Below are positions 17,980 through 27,222 of a DNA stretch of 64,000 nucleotides, piece after piece. Under the pieces are notes generated by a model. It saw nothing but the letters and a program-made list of their open reading frames with translations, did not search any database and was not told the DNA's origin. This DNA is from Pararhizobium sp. (GTDB lineage: Bacteria; Pseudomonadota; Alphaproteobacteria; Rhizobiales; Rhizobiaceae). The position numbers and the translations under genes were made by a program. How positions within the stretch are numbered: the stretch's first letter is position 1; every line of letters starts with the position of its first letter. The stretch spans positions 3,616,501 to 3,680,500 of the forward strand of contig CP051237.1 of NCBI GenBank assembly GCA_017794825.1. Direction: 5' to 3'.

Positions 17980-18774
17980 GTGAGCGGACTATTCGAAGGG
18001 GCGACGGTTCTGATAACCGGCGCAGGCGGCGGTTTCGGCAGTGCGGCGGCGCGTCGCTATGCGGCCGAGGGGGCAAATCTGGTTCTCTCGGACTACAAGG
18101 CGCAGGCGCTGCAAACGACGACCGATCTGGTCAGGCGGGAAACCGGCGCCGAGATCGCGTCTCTTGCCGGGGACGTCGCCGATGAGGGACTGTCGGAACA
18201 GCTGGTTTCGCTGGCGCTCGAGCGGTTCGGACGCCTGGACGTGGCGCTCAACAACGCCGGGATCGTTCAGGACGGATTTATAAAACTGCCGAAAATCGGG
18301 TCCGAGGAGGCGCGCCACGTCATCGACGTCGATCTGATGGGCGTATTCTATGCCCTCAAGCATCAGCTTCCCGCCATGGAGAATCAGTTCAGGACAACAG
18401 GGCAGGGCGGAGCGATCGTCAATGTCGCCTCGGTCGCCGGGGTCACCGGAGCGTCCGGTCTTTCGATCTATGCAGCCGCCAAGCATGGCGTGGTTGGCCT
18501 TACGCGATCGGTCGCACAGGAATATGCGCGTCTCGGCGTGCGCATCAACGCAGTCTGTCCGTCCTTTGCGCGCACGCCGATGGCGACGAGCCAGCTTGGC
18601 CAGAACGTGCGCGGCAAGGTCCTCACGGAGGAGCAGATGGTCAGAGGAATTCCGATGGCGCGGCTCGCCGAGGTGGACGAGGTCGTGGAGGTCTTCGTCT
18701 TCGCGTCTTCGCCGCACAACAGCTTCATGACAGGACAGACGCTGCATGTGGATGGCGGCCTGACCGGCTATTGA
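17980..18774 (+). CDS. Short-chain dehydrogenase/reductase
   Basis: The 264-residue classical SDR has TGAGGGFG for cofactor binding, NNAGIVQDG, SVAGVTGASGLS with the catalytic Ser and YAAAKHG with the Tyr-Lys pair. GTG 17980 is chosen: it directly follows the stop of the kinase gene and has GGAGGGAG 6 nt upstream. Co-transcription with the two preceding genes is very likely. It is not a close duplicate of the first SDR in this operon: the catalytic and substrate-loop sequences differ strongly, so two different oxidation steps are implied. Confidence 0.85.
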   Translation: MSGLFEGATVLITGAGGGFGSAAARRYAAEGANLVLSDYKAQALQTTTDLVRRETGAEIASLAGDVADEGLSEQLVSLALERFGRLDVALNNAGIVQDGFIKLPKIGSEEARHVIDVDLMGVFYALKHQLPAMENQFRTTGQGGAIVNVASVAGVTGASGLSIYAAAKHGVVGLTRSVAQEYARLGVRINAVCPSFARTPMATSQLGQNVRGKVLTEEQMVRGIPMARLAEVDEVVEVFVFASSPHNSFMTGQTLHVDGGLTGY

Positions 18775-18818
18775 ATCAAACGGTCAGGGAATGTCGCAGA
18801 TCCGTCCGTTCAGCGATT

Positions 18819-19775
18819 TCAGTGTTCCTTCAAGCCGACGATCGTACTGAAATAATCGGCGGTGAAGAAGCCCGGGTCGATCTCGACGAGCGCTGTGTGC
18901 TGCGGTCGTTTGATCCATAATGGATCCACCGATCTTCGGCCGGTGGGCTGGAACAGGGTCTGCCCGATGCCCGGTCCATGTGTCGTGACGGCCATGGAGC
19001 CGCGTTGCTGCCTGTAGACGCCTGGTATGGTGAGCCAGGACAGCGCCATCACGTCATGTGGAATACATCCTTCTATGCCGCTGTGGCTGCGGTAGAAGCG
19101 CGTGTAGAACTGCGCCATGTCGGCGAGCAATCCTCCGACCCGCGAATTTGCGCTTCTCAGATCGGCGAAGAAAGAAGGAGACAGGACCACCGGCGTCGTC
19201 ACGTCCAGCGGCGCGAGAACAAGCGGCCAGTCCGCTGCGAATACGGCGTCGGCGGCATGCGGATCATTCCAAATATTTGCCTCCGCCACGGGCGAGACGT
19301 TGCCGCGGCGATAGACGGCGCCGCCCATCACCACAACCGACTTGACACGCTGCGTGATCGTCGGGTCGAGTTCGAGCGCCTTCGCCAGATTGGTAAGCGG
19401 TCCAACCGCGCATATGTTGATTTCGCCGGGCATTTTGCGGGTGATCTCAACGAGATATTCTGCGGCGCTTTGATCGACGGCGCGTCTCTGCGGCGAATCC
19501 AGATCGACCTCTCCGAGGCCGTTGTGACCATGGACGTAGTAGGAATGGGGATTGGGATTGATTTCCAAAGGCCGGGATTCACCCTGGGCGACGTCAGCGT
19601 TGTGACCGAAGAAATCGAGGAGACACAAGGCATTATGCGTTGCCTCCGCGGCTGAGACGTTGCCGAAGATCGTGGTCAGCCCCAAAAGCTCGATCTCCGG
19701 ATGGGCGACCGCATAGGCAATGGCCATCGTATCGTCGATACCCGGGTCGGTATCGAGAACTACCTTGTGTTTCAT
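18819..19775 (-). CDS. Inosine/uridine-preferring nucleoside hydrolase
   Basis: The 318-residue enzyme hydrolyses N-glycosidic bonds of ribonucleosides for salvage. The Ca2+-binding aspartate cluster DTDPGIDDTMAI sits at residues 8-19. NAVGPLTNLA-type (ICAVGPLTNLAKAL) and the later EANIWNDPHAADAVF motifs are those of the IunH/Rih family, and a His near the C-terminal third (IPHDVMAL) matches the usual second metal region. Length matches the family (310-330). The gene stands alone, convergent with the SDR gene and divergent from the GNAT gene. Confidence 0.88.
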   Translation of the reverse strand: MKHKVVLDTDPGIDDTMAIAYAVAHPEIELLGLTTIFGNVSAAEATHNALCLLDFFGHNADVAQGESRPLEINPNPHSYYVHGHNGLGEVDLDSPQRRAVDQSAAEYLVEITRKMPGEINICAVGPLTNLAKALELDPTITQRVKSVVVMGGAVYRRGNVSPVAEANIWNDPHAADAVFAADWPLVLAPLDVTTPVVLSPSFFADLRSANSRVGGLLADMAQFYTRFYRSHSGIEGCIPHDVMALSWLTIPGVYRQQRGSMAVTTHGPGIGQTLFQPTGRRSVDPLWIKRPQHTALVEIDPGFFTADYFSTIVGLKEH

Positions 19776-19937
19776 GTGACGGATCCCTCGTGTCCCGAAG
19801 AAAAGAGAGAGTGGTAGTGGCCGATCTTCATTGCAAGGTCAACACCTCCTTCAAAGCCGCGCGCTGTTCGTTGTATTCAACCGCCATCCTTTTTGAAATA
19901 ACTCTGATTTCATCTGACAGGGAGGACGCCATCGCCC

Positions 19938-20393
19938 ATGAACACGAACCTCTTCATTCGCCCTCTTGAGCCGGCCGACGAGCCTGAATGGCGGCGGTTG
20001 TGGACGGCCTATCTGGAGTTTTACGAGACCTCAGTGGGCGAAGACGTCTACCGGTCTTCTTTCGATCGCATGCTGGCGGGCAACGCCGGCGCGCCAAACG
20101 AGTATCGGGGACTGCTTGCGGAGCTTGACGGAAAACCGGTCGGGATTGCGCATTTTCTGTTTCACAGGCATGGCTGGCGCATCGAGAATGTGTGTTACCT
20201 GCAGGACCTGTACGCAGACAAAGAGGCGAGGGGACGAGGCGTCGGCCGCGCGTTGATCGAAGCCGTATACGACGCTGCAGACGTGGAAGGATGCCCGTCG
20301 GTTTACTGGATGACCCAGGATTTCAATGTGCAGGCGCGCAAACTCTATGACCGGATTGGAGCGCTTACTCCGTTCATAAAGTATCAGCGCTGA
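19938..20393 (+). CDS. GNAT-family N-acetyltransferase
   Basis: The 151-residue protein spans a single acetyltransferase domain. The acetyl-CoA pyrophosphate loop is visible as DLYADKEARGRGVGRALIEAVY (R-G-x-G-x-G/A), followed by the strand VYWMTQDFN and a C-terminal NVQARKLYDRIGA, typical of GNAT motif B. The acceptor substrate is unknown. GGGAGG lies about 10 nt before the ATG. It ends 6 nt from the end of the convergent ArsR gene. Confidence 0.85.
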   Translation: MNTNLFIRPLEPADEPEWRRLWTAYLEFYETSVGEDVYRSSFDRMLAGNAGAPNEYRGLLAELDGKPVGIAHFLFHRHGWRIENVCYLQDLYADKEARGRGVGRALIEAVYDAADVEGCPSVYWMTQDFNVQARKLYDRIGALTPFIKYQR

Positions 20394-20399
20394 TTCGGA

Positions 20400-20741
20400 T
20401 CAGACCGGCTCGAGCACCGGGGCGCAATAGAGCGCATAGAGCGTCTCGAGAACCGCGCCGACCTCGTGGGAGGCGATCGAGTAATAGATTGTCTGCGCTT
20501 CGCGACGGGTTTTCACGAGTTCCAGCGCGCGAAGTTTCGCAAGATGCTGCGATAGCGCCGATTGGCTGAGATTGACGTTTTCGGCCAGCGCATTGACCGA
20601 CATTTCGCCTTTTACCAGATTGCACAATACAAGAAGGCGGTTTGCGTTCGCCATTGCGCCGAGAAGGCTGGCCGCCTTTTCAGCGTTCTCCTCAAGTTTC
20701 GCCGTGTCGAGTATTATTTCGTCGTCAATCGCTGCCATCAT
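20400..20741 (-). CDS. NolR-like ArsR-family transcriptional regulator
   Basis: The 113-residue winged-helix protein reads, over residues of about 20-85, AMANANRLLVLCNLVKGEMSV, LSQSALSQHLAKLRAL and TRREAQTIYYS. This is strikingly close to the remembered core of NolR, the rhizobial nodulation and growth repressor (AMANPKRLLIL..., LSQSALSQHLSKLRA, TRRDAQTIYYS). There is no Cys pair for metal sensing in the DNA-recognition helix. ATG 20741 is preferred over an in-frame upstream start; the gene then overlaps the end of the HugZ-like gene by 17 nt. As the last gene of the SDR-racemase-HugZ operon it may regulate that operon. Confidence 0.75.
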   Translation of the reverse strand: MMAAIDDEIILDTAKLEENAEKAASLLGAMANANRLLVLCNLVKGEMSVNALAENVNLSQSALSQHLAKLRALELVKTRREAQTIYYSIASHEVGAVLETLYALYCAPVLEPV

Positions 20742-21513
20742 TGTCAATTTGATTATCCGTCGTCTTTCTCGCCTTCCGGGCAAGCTTCACCAATTCCGGC
20801 CTCAGTTGGGCCGCTGTCTGTAAAATCGGATCGAATTCTACACGACTGATGCGCTCAGAGCGAATCATATCAAAACCCGCCGCATCGAGTGTCGCCAGTT
20901 TCCAGCCGTCGCCGCTTTCTCCGGCAAGCGCCTTCGCATAGAGATCGACAGCGTCCGAATGGTCGTCGTTCATGTGCTCGACCGCTCCTTCCTCGATTCC
21001 GGCGAGGTCGTCATTCGCCGGTGAATCGATGCGAATGTCTTCAGGCGCAAGCCGGTAAGCCTTGCCGAAGCCGCCATTCAGGCTGGCGGACAACAACTCC
21101 AGCCGGAAGAACAGGAAATCTGCAAAATCGGCATAGAGCGCCGATTTGGGATGGCGTCTCAGGAAACGGCTTCGGACAGAGGCGTGGCGGGGATCGTCGC
21201 GGTCGATCCTTGCCGCGGTACAGACGAGGCTGATGCGCGGATGAGCAAGCGGATCGCCTTTGCCGGGTTCGCCGAGAAGCAGGCTCGAACGCGGATCTGA
21301 GAGCAGGCCTGACGTGTGCTCCGAAAGGCGGGAAACCAGGATCACCGGGACGCCGTCGCAAGCGGTCGCGACAGCCACCCGGCTGGCGAAGGGGGCGCCG
21401 GTGTCGGCATGCAAAACCGCGAGCGCGCCGAATCGGGCGGTGCGGACAAGCCGCGTCGCCAGTGCGCGCGCCTGCTGGTCGGTTTCGAGAATGGTCGCTT
21501 TTGTCTCGGCCAT
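20725..21513 (-). CDS. HugZ-like flavin/heme-binding protein (PPOX fold plus DUF2470)
   Basis: The 262-residue protein has an N-terminal split-barrel domain of the pyridoxamine-phosphate-oxidase type (residues about 10-160; FGALAVLHADTGAPFASRVAVATACDGVPVILVSRLSEHTSGLLSDPRSSLL is split over two strands and a loop). A C-terminal DUF2470 domain follows (EHMNDDHSDAVDLYAKALAG). This architecture is shared with HugZ-type heme oxygenases and with uncharacterised flavin-binding relatives. Heme breakdown is possible but not certain. It sits in a minus-strand operon, 3 nt after the racemase gene and overlapping the ArsR gene. Confidence 0.75.
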   Translation of the reverse strand: MAETKATILETDQQARALATRLVRTARFGALAVLHADTGAPFASRVAVATACDGVPVILVSRLSEHTSGLLSDPRSSLLLGEPGKGDPLAHPRISLVCTAARIDRDDPRHASVRSRFLRRHPKSALYADFADFLFFRLELLSASLNGGFGKAYRLAPEDIRIDSPANDDLAGIEEGAVEHMNDDHSDAVDLYAKALAGESGDGWKLATLDAAGFDMIRSERISRVEFDPILQTAAQLRPELVKLARKARKTTDNQIDNDGSD

Positions 21514-21516
21514 TGC

Positions 21517-22542
21517 CTAACTCTTGAATTTTGGCGCAGGTCCCGGCATCACGCCGCTTTCGAAAGAAAAGCTGTTTCGCGCCCGGTTGTGTGGATGGGA
21601 TGCGGCTTCCTCTGGTGAAAGAACGGGCGTTACGCAGGCGTCGATCCCGGCAAAGACCGCTTCCCACTCGTCCCGCGTTTTCTCACGGAATGTTTCGGCC
21701 AGCAGCCGCCGCAATTCTTCCCAGCGGGTTCGATCATACTGCGCTTTTTTCCATTCGGCGTCGAGGCCGAGCGCGTCGACAAGATTTGCAAAGAACTGCG
21801 GTTCAAGCGGCGCCACGGCGACGAACTTCCCGTCCGCGGTTTCATAGCAATCGTAGAACGGACTACCGCTGTCGAGCAGGTTTTCGCCGCGCGTATCAAC
21901 ATTCCACATGCCGGACGCGATGAAAGAGAAGATCGGCGTGGCGAGAAGCGCGGAACCTTCGACCATGGCCGCATCGATGACCTGGCCACGGCCGGTCCGG
22001 ACACGTTCGAATAGCGCCGCCAGCACGCCGGTGACGAGCATCATCGAACCGCCGGCGTAATCGCCGACGAGATTGAGCGGGGGCGTCGGGGGCGCGTTCT
22101 TGCGGCCTATCAGCGAAAGCACGCCCGACATGGCGATGTAGTTGAGGTCGTGCCCGGCCGTCATGGCCATGGGTCCATCCTGACCGTACCCCGTCATCCG
22201 GGCGTAGATCAGACCCGGATTGACCTCTCGAACAGGCTCGGGGCCAAGGCCCAGGCGTTCCATTACGCCGGGGCGAAAACCTTCCACCAGCACGTCGGCC
22301 GCTTCGATGAGGCGCATAGCCTCGTCATGGCCGTCCGCCGACTTGAGGTCGATGTCGCGGACTTCCCGCATCAGGATGTCGGGATTGGTTTCAGGTTTCA
22401 GGCTCAGGAAGGTCGAAGCCCGCGCCGCCGACTGAATGCGAGTGACCTCAGCGCCCAGTCCGGCCAGGAGATAACAGGCAAAGGGGGCGGGCCCGATGCC
22501 CGCCATCTCGACGATCTTGATTCCGTCGAGCGGTCCCTTCAT
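21517..22542 (-). CDS. CoA-transferase III family, alpha-methylacyl-CoA racemase-like
   Basis: The 341-residue protein belongs to the CaiB/BaiF family. The opening GPLDGIKIVEMAGIGPAPFACYLLAGLGAEV, the motif GHDLNYIAMSGVLS and GDYAGGSMMLVTGVLAALFERVRTGRGQVIDAAMVEG (interrupted by loops) are those of alpha-methylacyl-CoA racemase rather than formyl- or carnitine-CoA transferases. The expected reaction inverts C2 of branched 2-methylacyl-CoA so that beta-oxidation can proceed. The gene starts 1 nt after the stop of the SDR gene and is followed by HugZ-like after 3 nt, so the four genes form one transcript. Confidence 0.82.
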   Translation of the reverse strand: MKGPLDGIKIVEMAGIGPAPFACYLLAGLGAEVTRIQSAARASTFLSLKPETNPDILMREVRDIDLKSADGHDEAMRLIEAADVLVEGFRPGVMERLGLGPEPVREVNPGLIYARMTGYGQDGPMAMTAGHDLNYIAMSGVLSLIGRKNAPPTPPLNLVGDYAGGSMMLVTGVLAALFERVRTGRGQVIDAAMVEGSALLATPIFSFIASGMWNVDTRGENLLDSGSPFYDCYETADGKFVAVAPLEPQFFANLVDALGLDAEWKKAQYDRTRWEELRRLLAETFREKTRDEWEAVFAGIDACVTPVLSPEEAASHPHNRARNSFSFESGVMPGPAPKFKS

Positions 22543-22543
22543 G

Positions 22544-23305
<762 letters not shown>

Positions 23306-23388
23306 CTCGAACCTCTTCCCTTGAATTGCGTAGCCGGAGTGTGGCGCGTCTTGTTGTGTGAGCCGCCGGTTAGCCGGCTGCAGGATCG

Positions 23389-24450
23389 CTACTCGGTGGC
23401 AGATTGGCGGTGACGGGTCAAGCCCCTGACAATGTCTTGCGATGTTATCGAGCCGACGATCCGGCCGTTGCTGACAATCCCCACGGCGCCGGGTTTTGCA
23501 GCGATCGAATCCAGAATGTCGACCAGCGGCGTGTCTGGAGCCGCCGTCGCCGAAAAGCTGTCTTTCGACGCTGCTTCGCTGATGCCCTCTGCCATGACGT
23601 CTGAGGCGATGAGCATGGACAGCGGGTTCATGTTGGCGACGAAATCCGCGACGTATTCGTTGGCCGGGTTCTGGACGATCTCCTGAGGCGTTCCGCATTG
23701 CACGATCCGGCCGCCTTCCATGATGGCGATGCGATTGCCGATCCGGAAAGCCTCGTCGAGATCGTGACTGACAAAGATGATGGTCTTCTTCAACTGCGCC
23801 TGTAGCTGCAGCAACTCATCCTGCAAACGCGTGCGGATCAAGGGATCAAGGGCCGAGAAGGGCTCGTCCATGAGCAGGATGGGCGCGCCCGTCGCAAAGG
23901 CTCTCGCCAGTCCGACGCGCTGCTGCATGCCGCCGGAAAGTTCGTTGACCTTGCGATCCGCCCATTGCGAGAGCCCGACGAGGTCGAGTTGCTCGCGCAC
24001 CCTGGTCTTGCGTTCCGCAGTGGAAACGCCTGCAAGCTCCAGCCCGAATCCGACATTGTCCTCGACCGTGCGCCAGGGCAGCAGCCCGAATTGCTGAAAA
24101 ACCATGGCGACGCGGTTGGTTCTCAGCATCCGCAGTTCCTTTGCGGAACATTGTTGCGGATTGACGAAACCGGATCCGCTGTCGACCAGCGTCTGTCCGC
24201 GCGCGACAGGGTTGAGTCCGTTCACGGCACGAAGGAGCGTCGATTTGCCGGAGCCGGACAACCCCATGAGGACGATGATCTCGCCTTCCATGATGTCGAG
24301 CTCGGCGCCGGCGACGCCGAGTATCTGTCCCGTCGCCTTCTGAATGGCGTCGCGGCTTTCGCCCCGGTCTATCAGCGGCAGAGCCGATCCGGGATCGTCG
24401 CCGAAGACGATGTCGACATTCTCGAAACGAACCACCGGATCGCCAGTCAT
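23389..24450 (-). CDS. choV: Choline ABC transporter ATP-binding protein
   Basis: The 353-residue ATPase starts at ATG 24450, overlapping the choW stop by four bases (ATGA). Walker A is GLSGSGKS, the Q-loop VFQQFGLLPWRT, the signature LSGGMQQR and Walker B LLMDEPFSALD, with switch SHDLDEA. All catalytic residues are intact. The C-terminal 90 residues carry a CBS-like segment (PLVDILDSIAAKPGAVGIVSNGRIVGSIT) that in quaternary-amine transporters senses ionic strength. It energises choline import together with choW and choX. The adjoining 3' gap to the SDR gene is 83 nt. Confidence 0.92.
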   Translation of the reverse strand: MTGDPVVRFENVDIVFGDDPGSALPLIDRGESRDAIQKATGQILGVAGAELDIMEGEIIVLMGLSGSGKSTLLRAVNGLNPVARGQTLVDSGSGFVNPQQCSAKELRMLRTNRVAMVFQQFGLLPWRTVEDNVGFGLELAGVSTAERKTRVREQLDLVGLSQWADRKVNELSGGMQQRVGLARAFATGAPILLMDEPFSALDPLIRTRLQDELLQLQAQLKKTIIFVSHDLDEAFRIGNRIAIMEGGRIVQCGTPQEIVQNPANEYVADFVANMNPLSMLIASDVMAEGISEAASKDSFSATAAPDTPLVDILDSIAAKPGAVGIVSNGRIVGSITSQDIVRGLTRHRQSATE

Positions 24451-25283
24451 TTGCTGTCTCCCGCTCTCAGCACGCGGTCGAGCACGATGGCGATCACGAC
24501 TATGACGAAACCCGCTTCGAAGCCGAGAGCGGTGTTGACGGAATTCAGAGCGCGCACGACCGGTACGCCCAATCCGTCCGCCCCGACAAGGGCCGCGATC
24601 ACGACCATCGAGAGCGACAGCATGATCGTCTGGGTCAGACCCGCCATGATTTGCGGCATGGCGTATGGGAGCTCGACTTTCCAGAGGAGCTGTCGCGGCG
24701 TCGCGCCGAAAGCTTCGCCGGCCTCGAGCAGGGATTGCGGCGTCGAGGTGATTCCCAGATGCGTCAGGCGGATGGGCGCCGGCAGGACAAAGATCGCCGT
24801 CGCGATCAGGCCCGGAACCATGCCGATGCCGAAGAAAATGATCGCCGGGATCAGATAGACGAAGCTCGGGAGCGTCTGCATCAGGTCCAGCACCGGACGC
24901 AGCGCCGCGTAAAGTTTTGGCCTGTGCGCGGCGGCGATGCCGACAGGCACGCCGATCACCATGCACAGGATGCAGGCCGTCATGACGAGCGTCAGCGTTT
25001 CCGTGGTTTCCGTCCAGTACCCCTGGTTGACGACAAAGAGCAGGCTGAGAAGAACAAAGACTGTGATGGGCCACGACCTTCGAATGACGAAGGCGATCGC
25101 GGTCAGAGCAAGGATGACGACGAGCGGCGGCGGGGTTTGAAGGACCCACATGATCGCATCGATCACAGTTCCGAGGAGTTCGGCCAGTCCATCGAAAAAC
25201 CAGTCGGCGTTGTCCGTGAGCCAATCAACGACGGCCTTGGACCATTTGCCGATGGGAATCTTGTACTCCGTCAGCCATTCCAT
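24447..25283 (-). CDS. choW: Choline ABC transporter permease
   Basis: The 278-residue membrane permease has six or so helices. The EAA loop is visible as EAGEAFGATPRQLLWKVELPYAMPQIMAG, with the conserved G seen in OpuA/ProW-type permeases. ATG 25283 is used; a TTG at 25304 is in frame but includes the purine-rich region that probably serves as ribosome site. Upstream, between choX and choW, are a strong intrinsic terminator and a LacI-like palindrome. Expression of choWV is therefore probably lower than, or differently controlled from, choX. Confidence 0.92.
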   Translation of the reverse strand: MEWLTEYKIPIGKWSKAVVDWLTDNADWFFDGLAELLGTVIDAIMWVLQTPPPLVVILALTAIAFVIRRSWPITVFVLLSLLFVVNQGYWTETTETLTLVMTACILCMVIGVPVGIAAAHRPKLYAALRPVLDLMQTLPSFVYLIPAIIFFGIGMVPGLIATAIFVLPAPIRLTHLGITSTPQSLLEAGEAFGATPRQLLWKVELPYAMPQIMAGLTQTIMLSLSMVVIAALVGADGLGVPVVRALNSVNTALGFEAGFVIVVIAIVLDRVLRAGDSK

Positions 25284-25357
25284 GGCTGGCCCCCGCCTTT
25301 CCAAATGCGCTCCGACACGATGGTAATGTGTCAGACGCGCGTCACCATATCATTTTG

Positions 25358-25371
25358 TCGAAACGTTTCGA
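25358..25371. promoter_or_regulatory. LacI-type palindrome between choX and choW
   Basis: TCGAAACGTTTCGA is a perfect 14-bp palindrome with a central CG, the form bound by many LacI-family repressors. It lies about 75 nt upstream of choW and just after the choX terminator. It may mark a second regulated promoter for choWV. No LacI gene is present in the window. Confidence 0.4.
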
Positions 25372-25422
25372 GAGAGTATTGCGGCGCGGTTTGCGTGCGC
25401 CTTTACCTGCGGACAACAAAAA

Positions 25423-25450
25423 TCCGCCCCGGAGCCAACGCCGGGGCGGA
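25423..25450 (-). terminator. Intrinsic terminator after choX
   Basis: On the minus strand, arms TCCGCCCCGG and CCGGGGCGGA form a perfect 10-bp GC-rich stem with an 8-nt loop, followed by a run of U (complement of AAAAA at 25418-25422). It begins 16 nt after the choX stop. Partial read-through would explain high binding protein and low permease levels, as is common for ABC importers. Confidence 0.85.
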
Positions 25451-25465
25451 AACCTTCTGAGTTGC

Positions 25466-26410
25466 TCAGAGGCCGAGGCTGGATTTGACCGCCGGCATGG
25501 CGTCGCCGCCATCCAGCGTCGTCACGCCTTCAAGCCAGGGGGCGAGCGTGTCCGGATTAGCCTTCAGCCAGGCCTTGGCCGCATTCTGCGGATCTTCACC
25601 GTCGTCGAGGATCGCGCCCATGATCTCGTTTTCCATGGCAAGAGTGAATTTCAGGTTCTTCAGGAACTGGCCGACATTCGGGCAGTCGTCGGTGTAGCCG
25701 GCGCGCACATTCGTATAGACCGTCGCGCCGCCGAAGTCGGGTCCGAAAACGTCGTCGCCGCCTGAAAGGTAGGTGAGGTCGAAATTGGAGTTCATCGGAT
25801 GCGGCGCCCAGCCGAGAAACACGATCGGCTGGTCGCGCTTCACGTCGCGCGCGACCTGTGCGAGCATGCCCTGCTCGGACGATTCGACCAGTTCGAAGTC
25901 CTTCAGGCCGAACGCATCGGACGAGATCATGTCGAGGATCAGGCGATTGCCGTCATTTCCTGGCTCGATGCCGTAGATCTTGCCGTCGAGCGCATCCTTG
26001 TTTCCGGCAATCTTGCCGAAATCGTCGATGCCAAGCTTGGCGCCTGCGGCGTTGGTCGCAAGCGTGTATTTCGCGCCTTCGAGGTTCTCGCGAACCGTTT
26101 CGACCGATCCGTCTTCGCGGTATGGCGCGATGTCGGCTTCCATCGTCGGCATCCAGTTGCCGAGGAAGACGTCGATATCGCCTTCCTTGAGCGCAGTGTA
26201 GGTTACGGGTACTGAAAGAACCTTGATATCGGTGTCGTAGCCGAGCGCTTCGAGAACGCTTGTCGTGGCCGCCGTGGTCGCTGTTATGTCCGTCCAGCCC
26301 ACGTCGGAGAAGGTCACCGTTCCGCAGCTTTCCGGATCCGCCGCCAGAGACGGGGCGGCGAATGCAGCGCTCATGGCGAGAGCGAGAATGGATGTTTTCA
26401 TGGTCTTCAT
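25466..26410 (-). CDS. choX: Choline ABC transporter substrate-binding protein
   Basis: The 314-residue periplasmic protein has a signal peptide (MKTMKTSILALAMSAAFAAPSLA) cleaved near AADPESC. The mature part matches ChoX/ProX type II binding proteins: TVTFSDVGWTDITATTAATTSVLEALGY (split by a loop), VFLGNWMPTMEAD with aromatic box residues, YGIEPGNDGNR and FLGWAPHPMN. Trp and Tyr in these motifs form the cation-pi cage for the trimethylammonium group. It is the first gene of choXWV, divergent from betI, with a candidate BetI site between them. Confidence 0.92.
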   Translation of the reverse strand: MKTMKTSILALAMSAAFAAPSLAADPESCGTVTFSDVGWTDITATTAATTSVLEALGYDTDIKVLSVPVTYTALKEGDIDVFLGNWMPTMEADIAPYREDGSVETVRENLEGAKYTLATNAAGAKLGIDDFGKIAGNKDALDGKIYGIEPGNDGNRLILDMISSDAFGLKDFELVESSEQGMLAQVARDVKRDQPIVFLGWAPHPMNSNFDLTYLSGGDDVFGPDFGGATVYTNVRAGYTDDCPNVGQFLKNLKFTLAMENEIMGAILDDGEDPQNAAKAWLKANPDTLAPWLEGVTTLDGGDAMPAVKSSLGL

Positions 26411-26483
26411 GCGGGACCCCTGTTTTTCTGTTTTACACTTCCCCGCCTATCGCGCCATAAACAGCGAGAATTTGCAAGCTTTA

Positions 26484-26499
26484 TTGAATATGCGTTCAA
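26484..26499. promoter_or_regulatory. Candidate BetI operator between choX and betI
   Basis: TTGAA and TTCAA form an inverted repeat with a 6-nt spacer in the 153-nt divergent gap. Known BetI sites contain TTGAA/TTCAA half-sites, though usually closer together. The location is right for control of choX and autoregulation of betI. Evidence is positional and motif-based only. Confidence 0.4.
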
Positions 26500-26563
26500 A
26501 ATAAATTGCCTGCCGCGCAAAAAATGACGCATAATCGGTACGTTGACAAGTGAAGGGACTCAA

Positions 26564-27136
26564 ATGCCGAAGGTGGGAATGGAGCCAATCAGGCGCAAGT
26601 CGCTCGTCGAGGCGGCGATTTCGGCGATCCATTCCAAGGGCTCGATCGACGTCACGATCCGCGAAATCGCGCAGCGCGCCGGTGTTTCGCAGGGGCTTGC
26701 CCATCACTACTTCAACAACAAGGAAGATCTGCTGCTGTCGGCAATGCGTCACTTGCTGACGGAATATGGTCGCGAAGTGCGGGCGAAGCTGGAACATGCG
26801 TCGACGCCCCAAGAGCGACTGAATGCGATCATCCACGCCAGTCTCGGATCCGAACAGTTCCGGCCGGAAACCATATCGGTCTGGCTGGTGTTTTACGTTC
26901 ATGCGCAGGAGTCGGACAAGGCTCATGCGCTGCTTTCGATCTATTCGCGTCGTCTTCGATCGAACCTGACATACAATCTGAAGCCCCTGATCGGCGAACG
27001 CTCAGGCATCGTGGCAGAAGGCGTCGCCTCGCTGATCGACGGGCTCTATATCCGCAAGGCGCTCGGCAGTTTTCCTGCCGGCATGTCCGCGTCGGAACTG
27101 GTCGAGGACTATTTGAAGAGGCAGATCGAACAGTAA
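26564..27136 (+). CDS. betI: Choline-responsive TetR-family repressor BetI
   Basis: The 190-residue protein begins [18 protein letters not shown], the hallmark N-terminus of BetI, followed by a TetR helix-turn-helix ([27 protein letters not shown]). BetI represses choline-to-betaine genes and is released by choline. ATG 26564 is preceded by AAGGGA; seven extra residues from an earlier start are not family-like. Unusually, no betA, betB or betC gene follows it. Here it is paired with the divergent uptake operon choXWV, which is probably its target. Confidence 0.92.
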   Translation: MPKVGMEPIRRKSLVEAAISAIHSKGSIDVTIREIAQRAGVSQGLAHHYFNNKEDLLLSAMRHLLTEYGREVRAKLEHASTPQERLNAIIHASLGSEQFRPETISVWLVFYVHAQESDKAHALLSIYSRRLRSNLTYNLKPLIGERSGIVAEGVASLIDGLYIRKALGSFPAGMSASELVEDYLKRQIEQ

Positions 27137-27222
27137 GGCGGGGAAAACCGTTTGGCGCTGCTTGCCGCTTGGAGCGCGTCTCCTATGGTGCGTCCGGACG
27201 AGTTCATATTCAGGACCGGGAA

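Noticed and set aside
20383..20394. ATCAGCGCTGAT palindrome at the GNAT stop codon as a terminator
   Set aside because: The stem would be 6 bp without a loop or U-run, and half of it lies within the coding sequence.
24451..25224. Continuation of the choV frame upstream to 25224
   Set aside because: This part is an alternative frame of choW; ATG 24450 gives the normal ChoV N-terminus.
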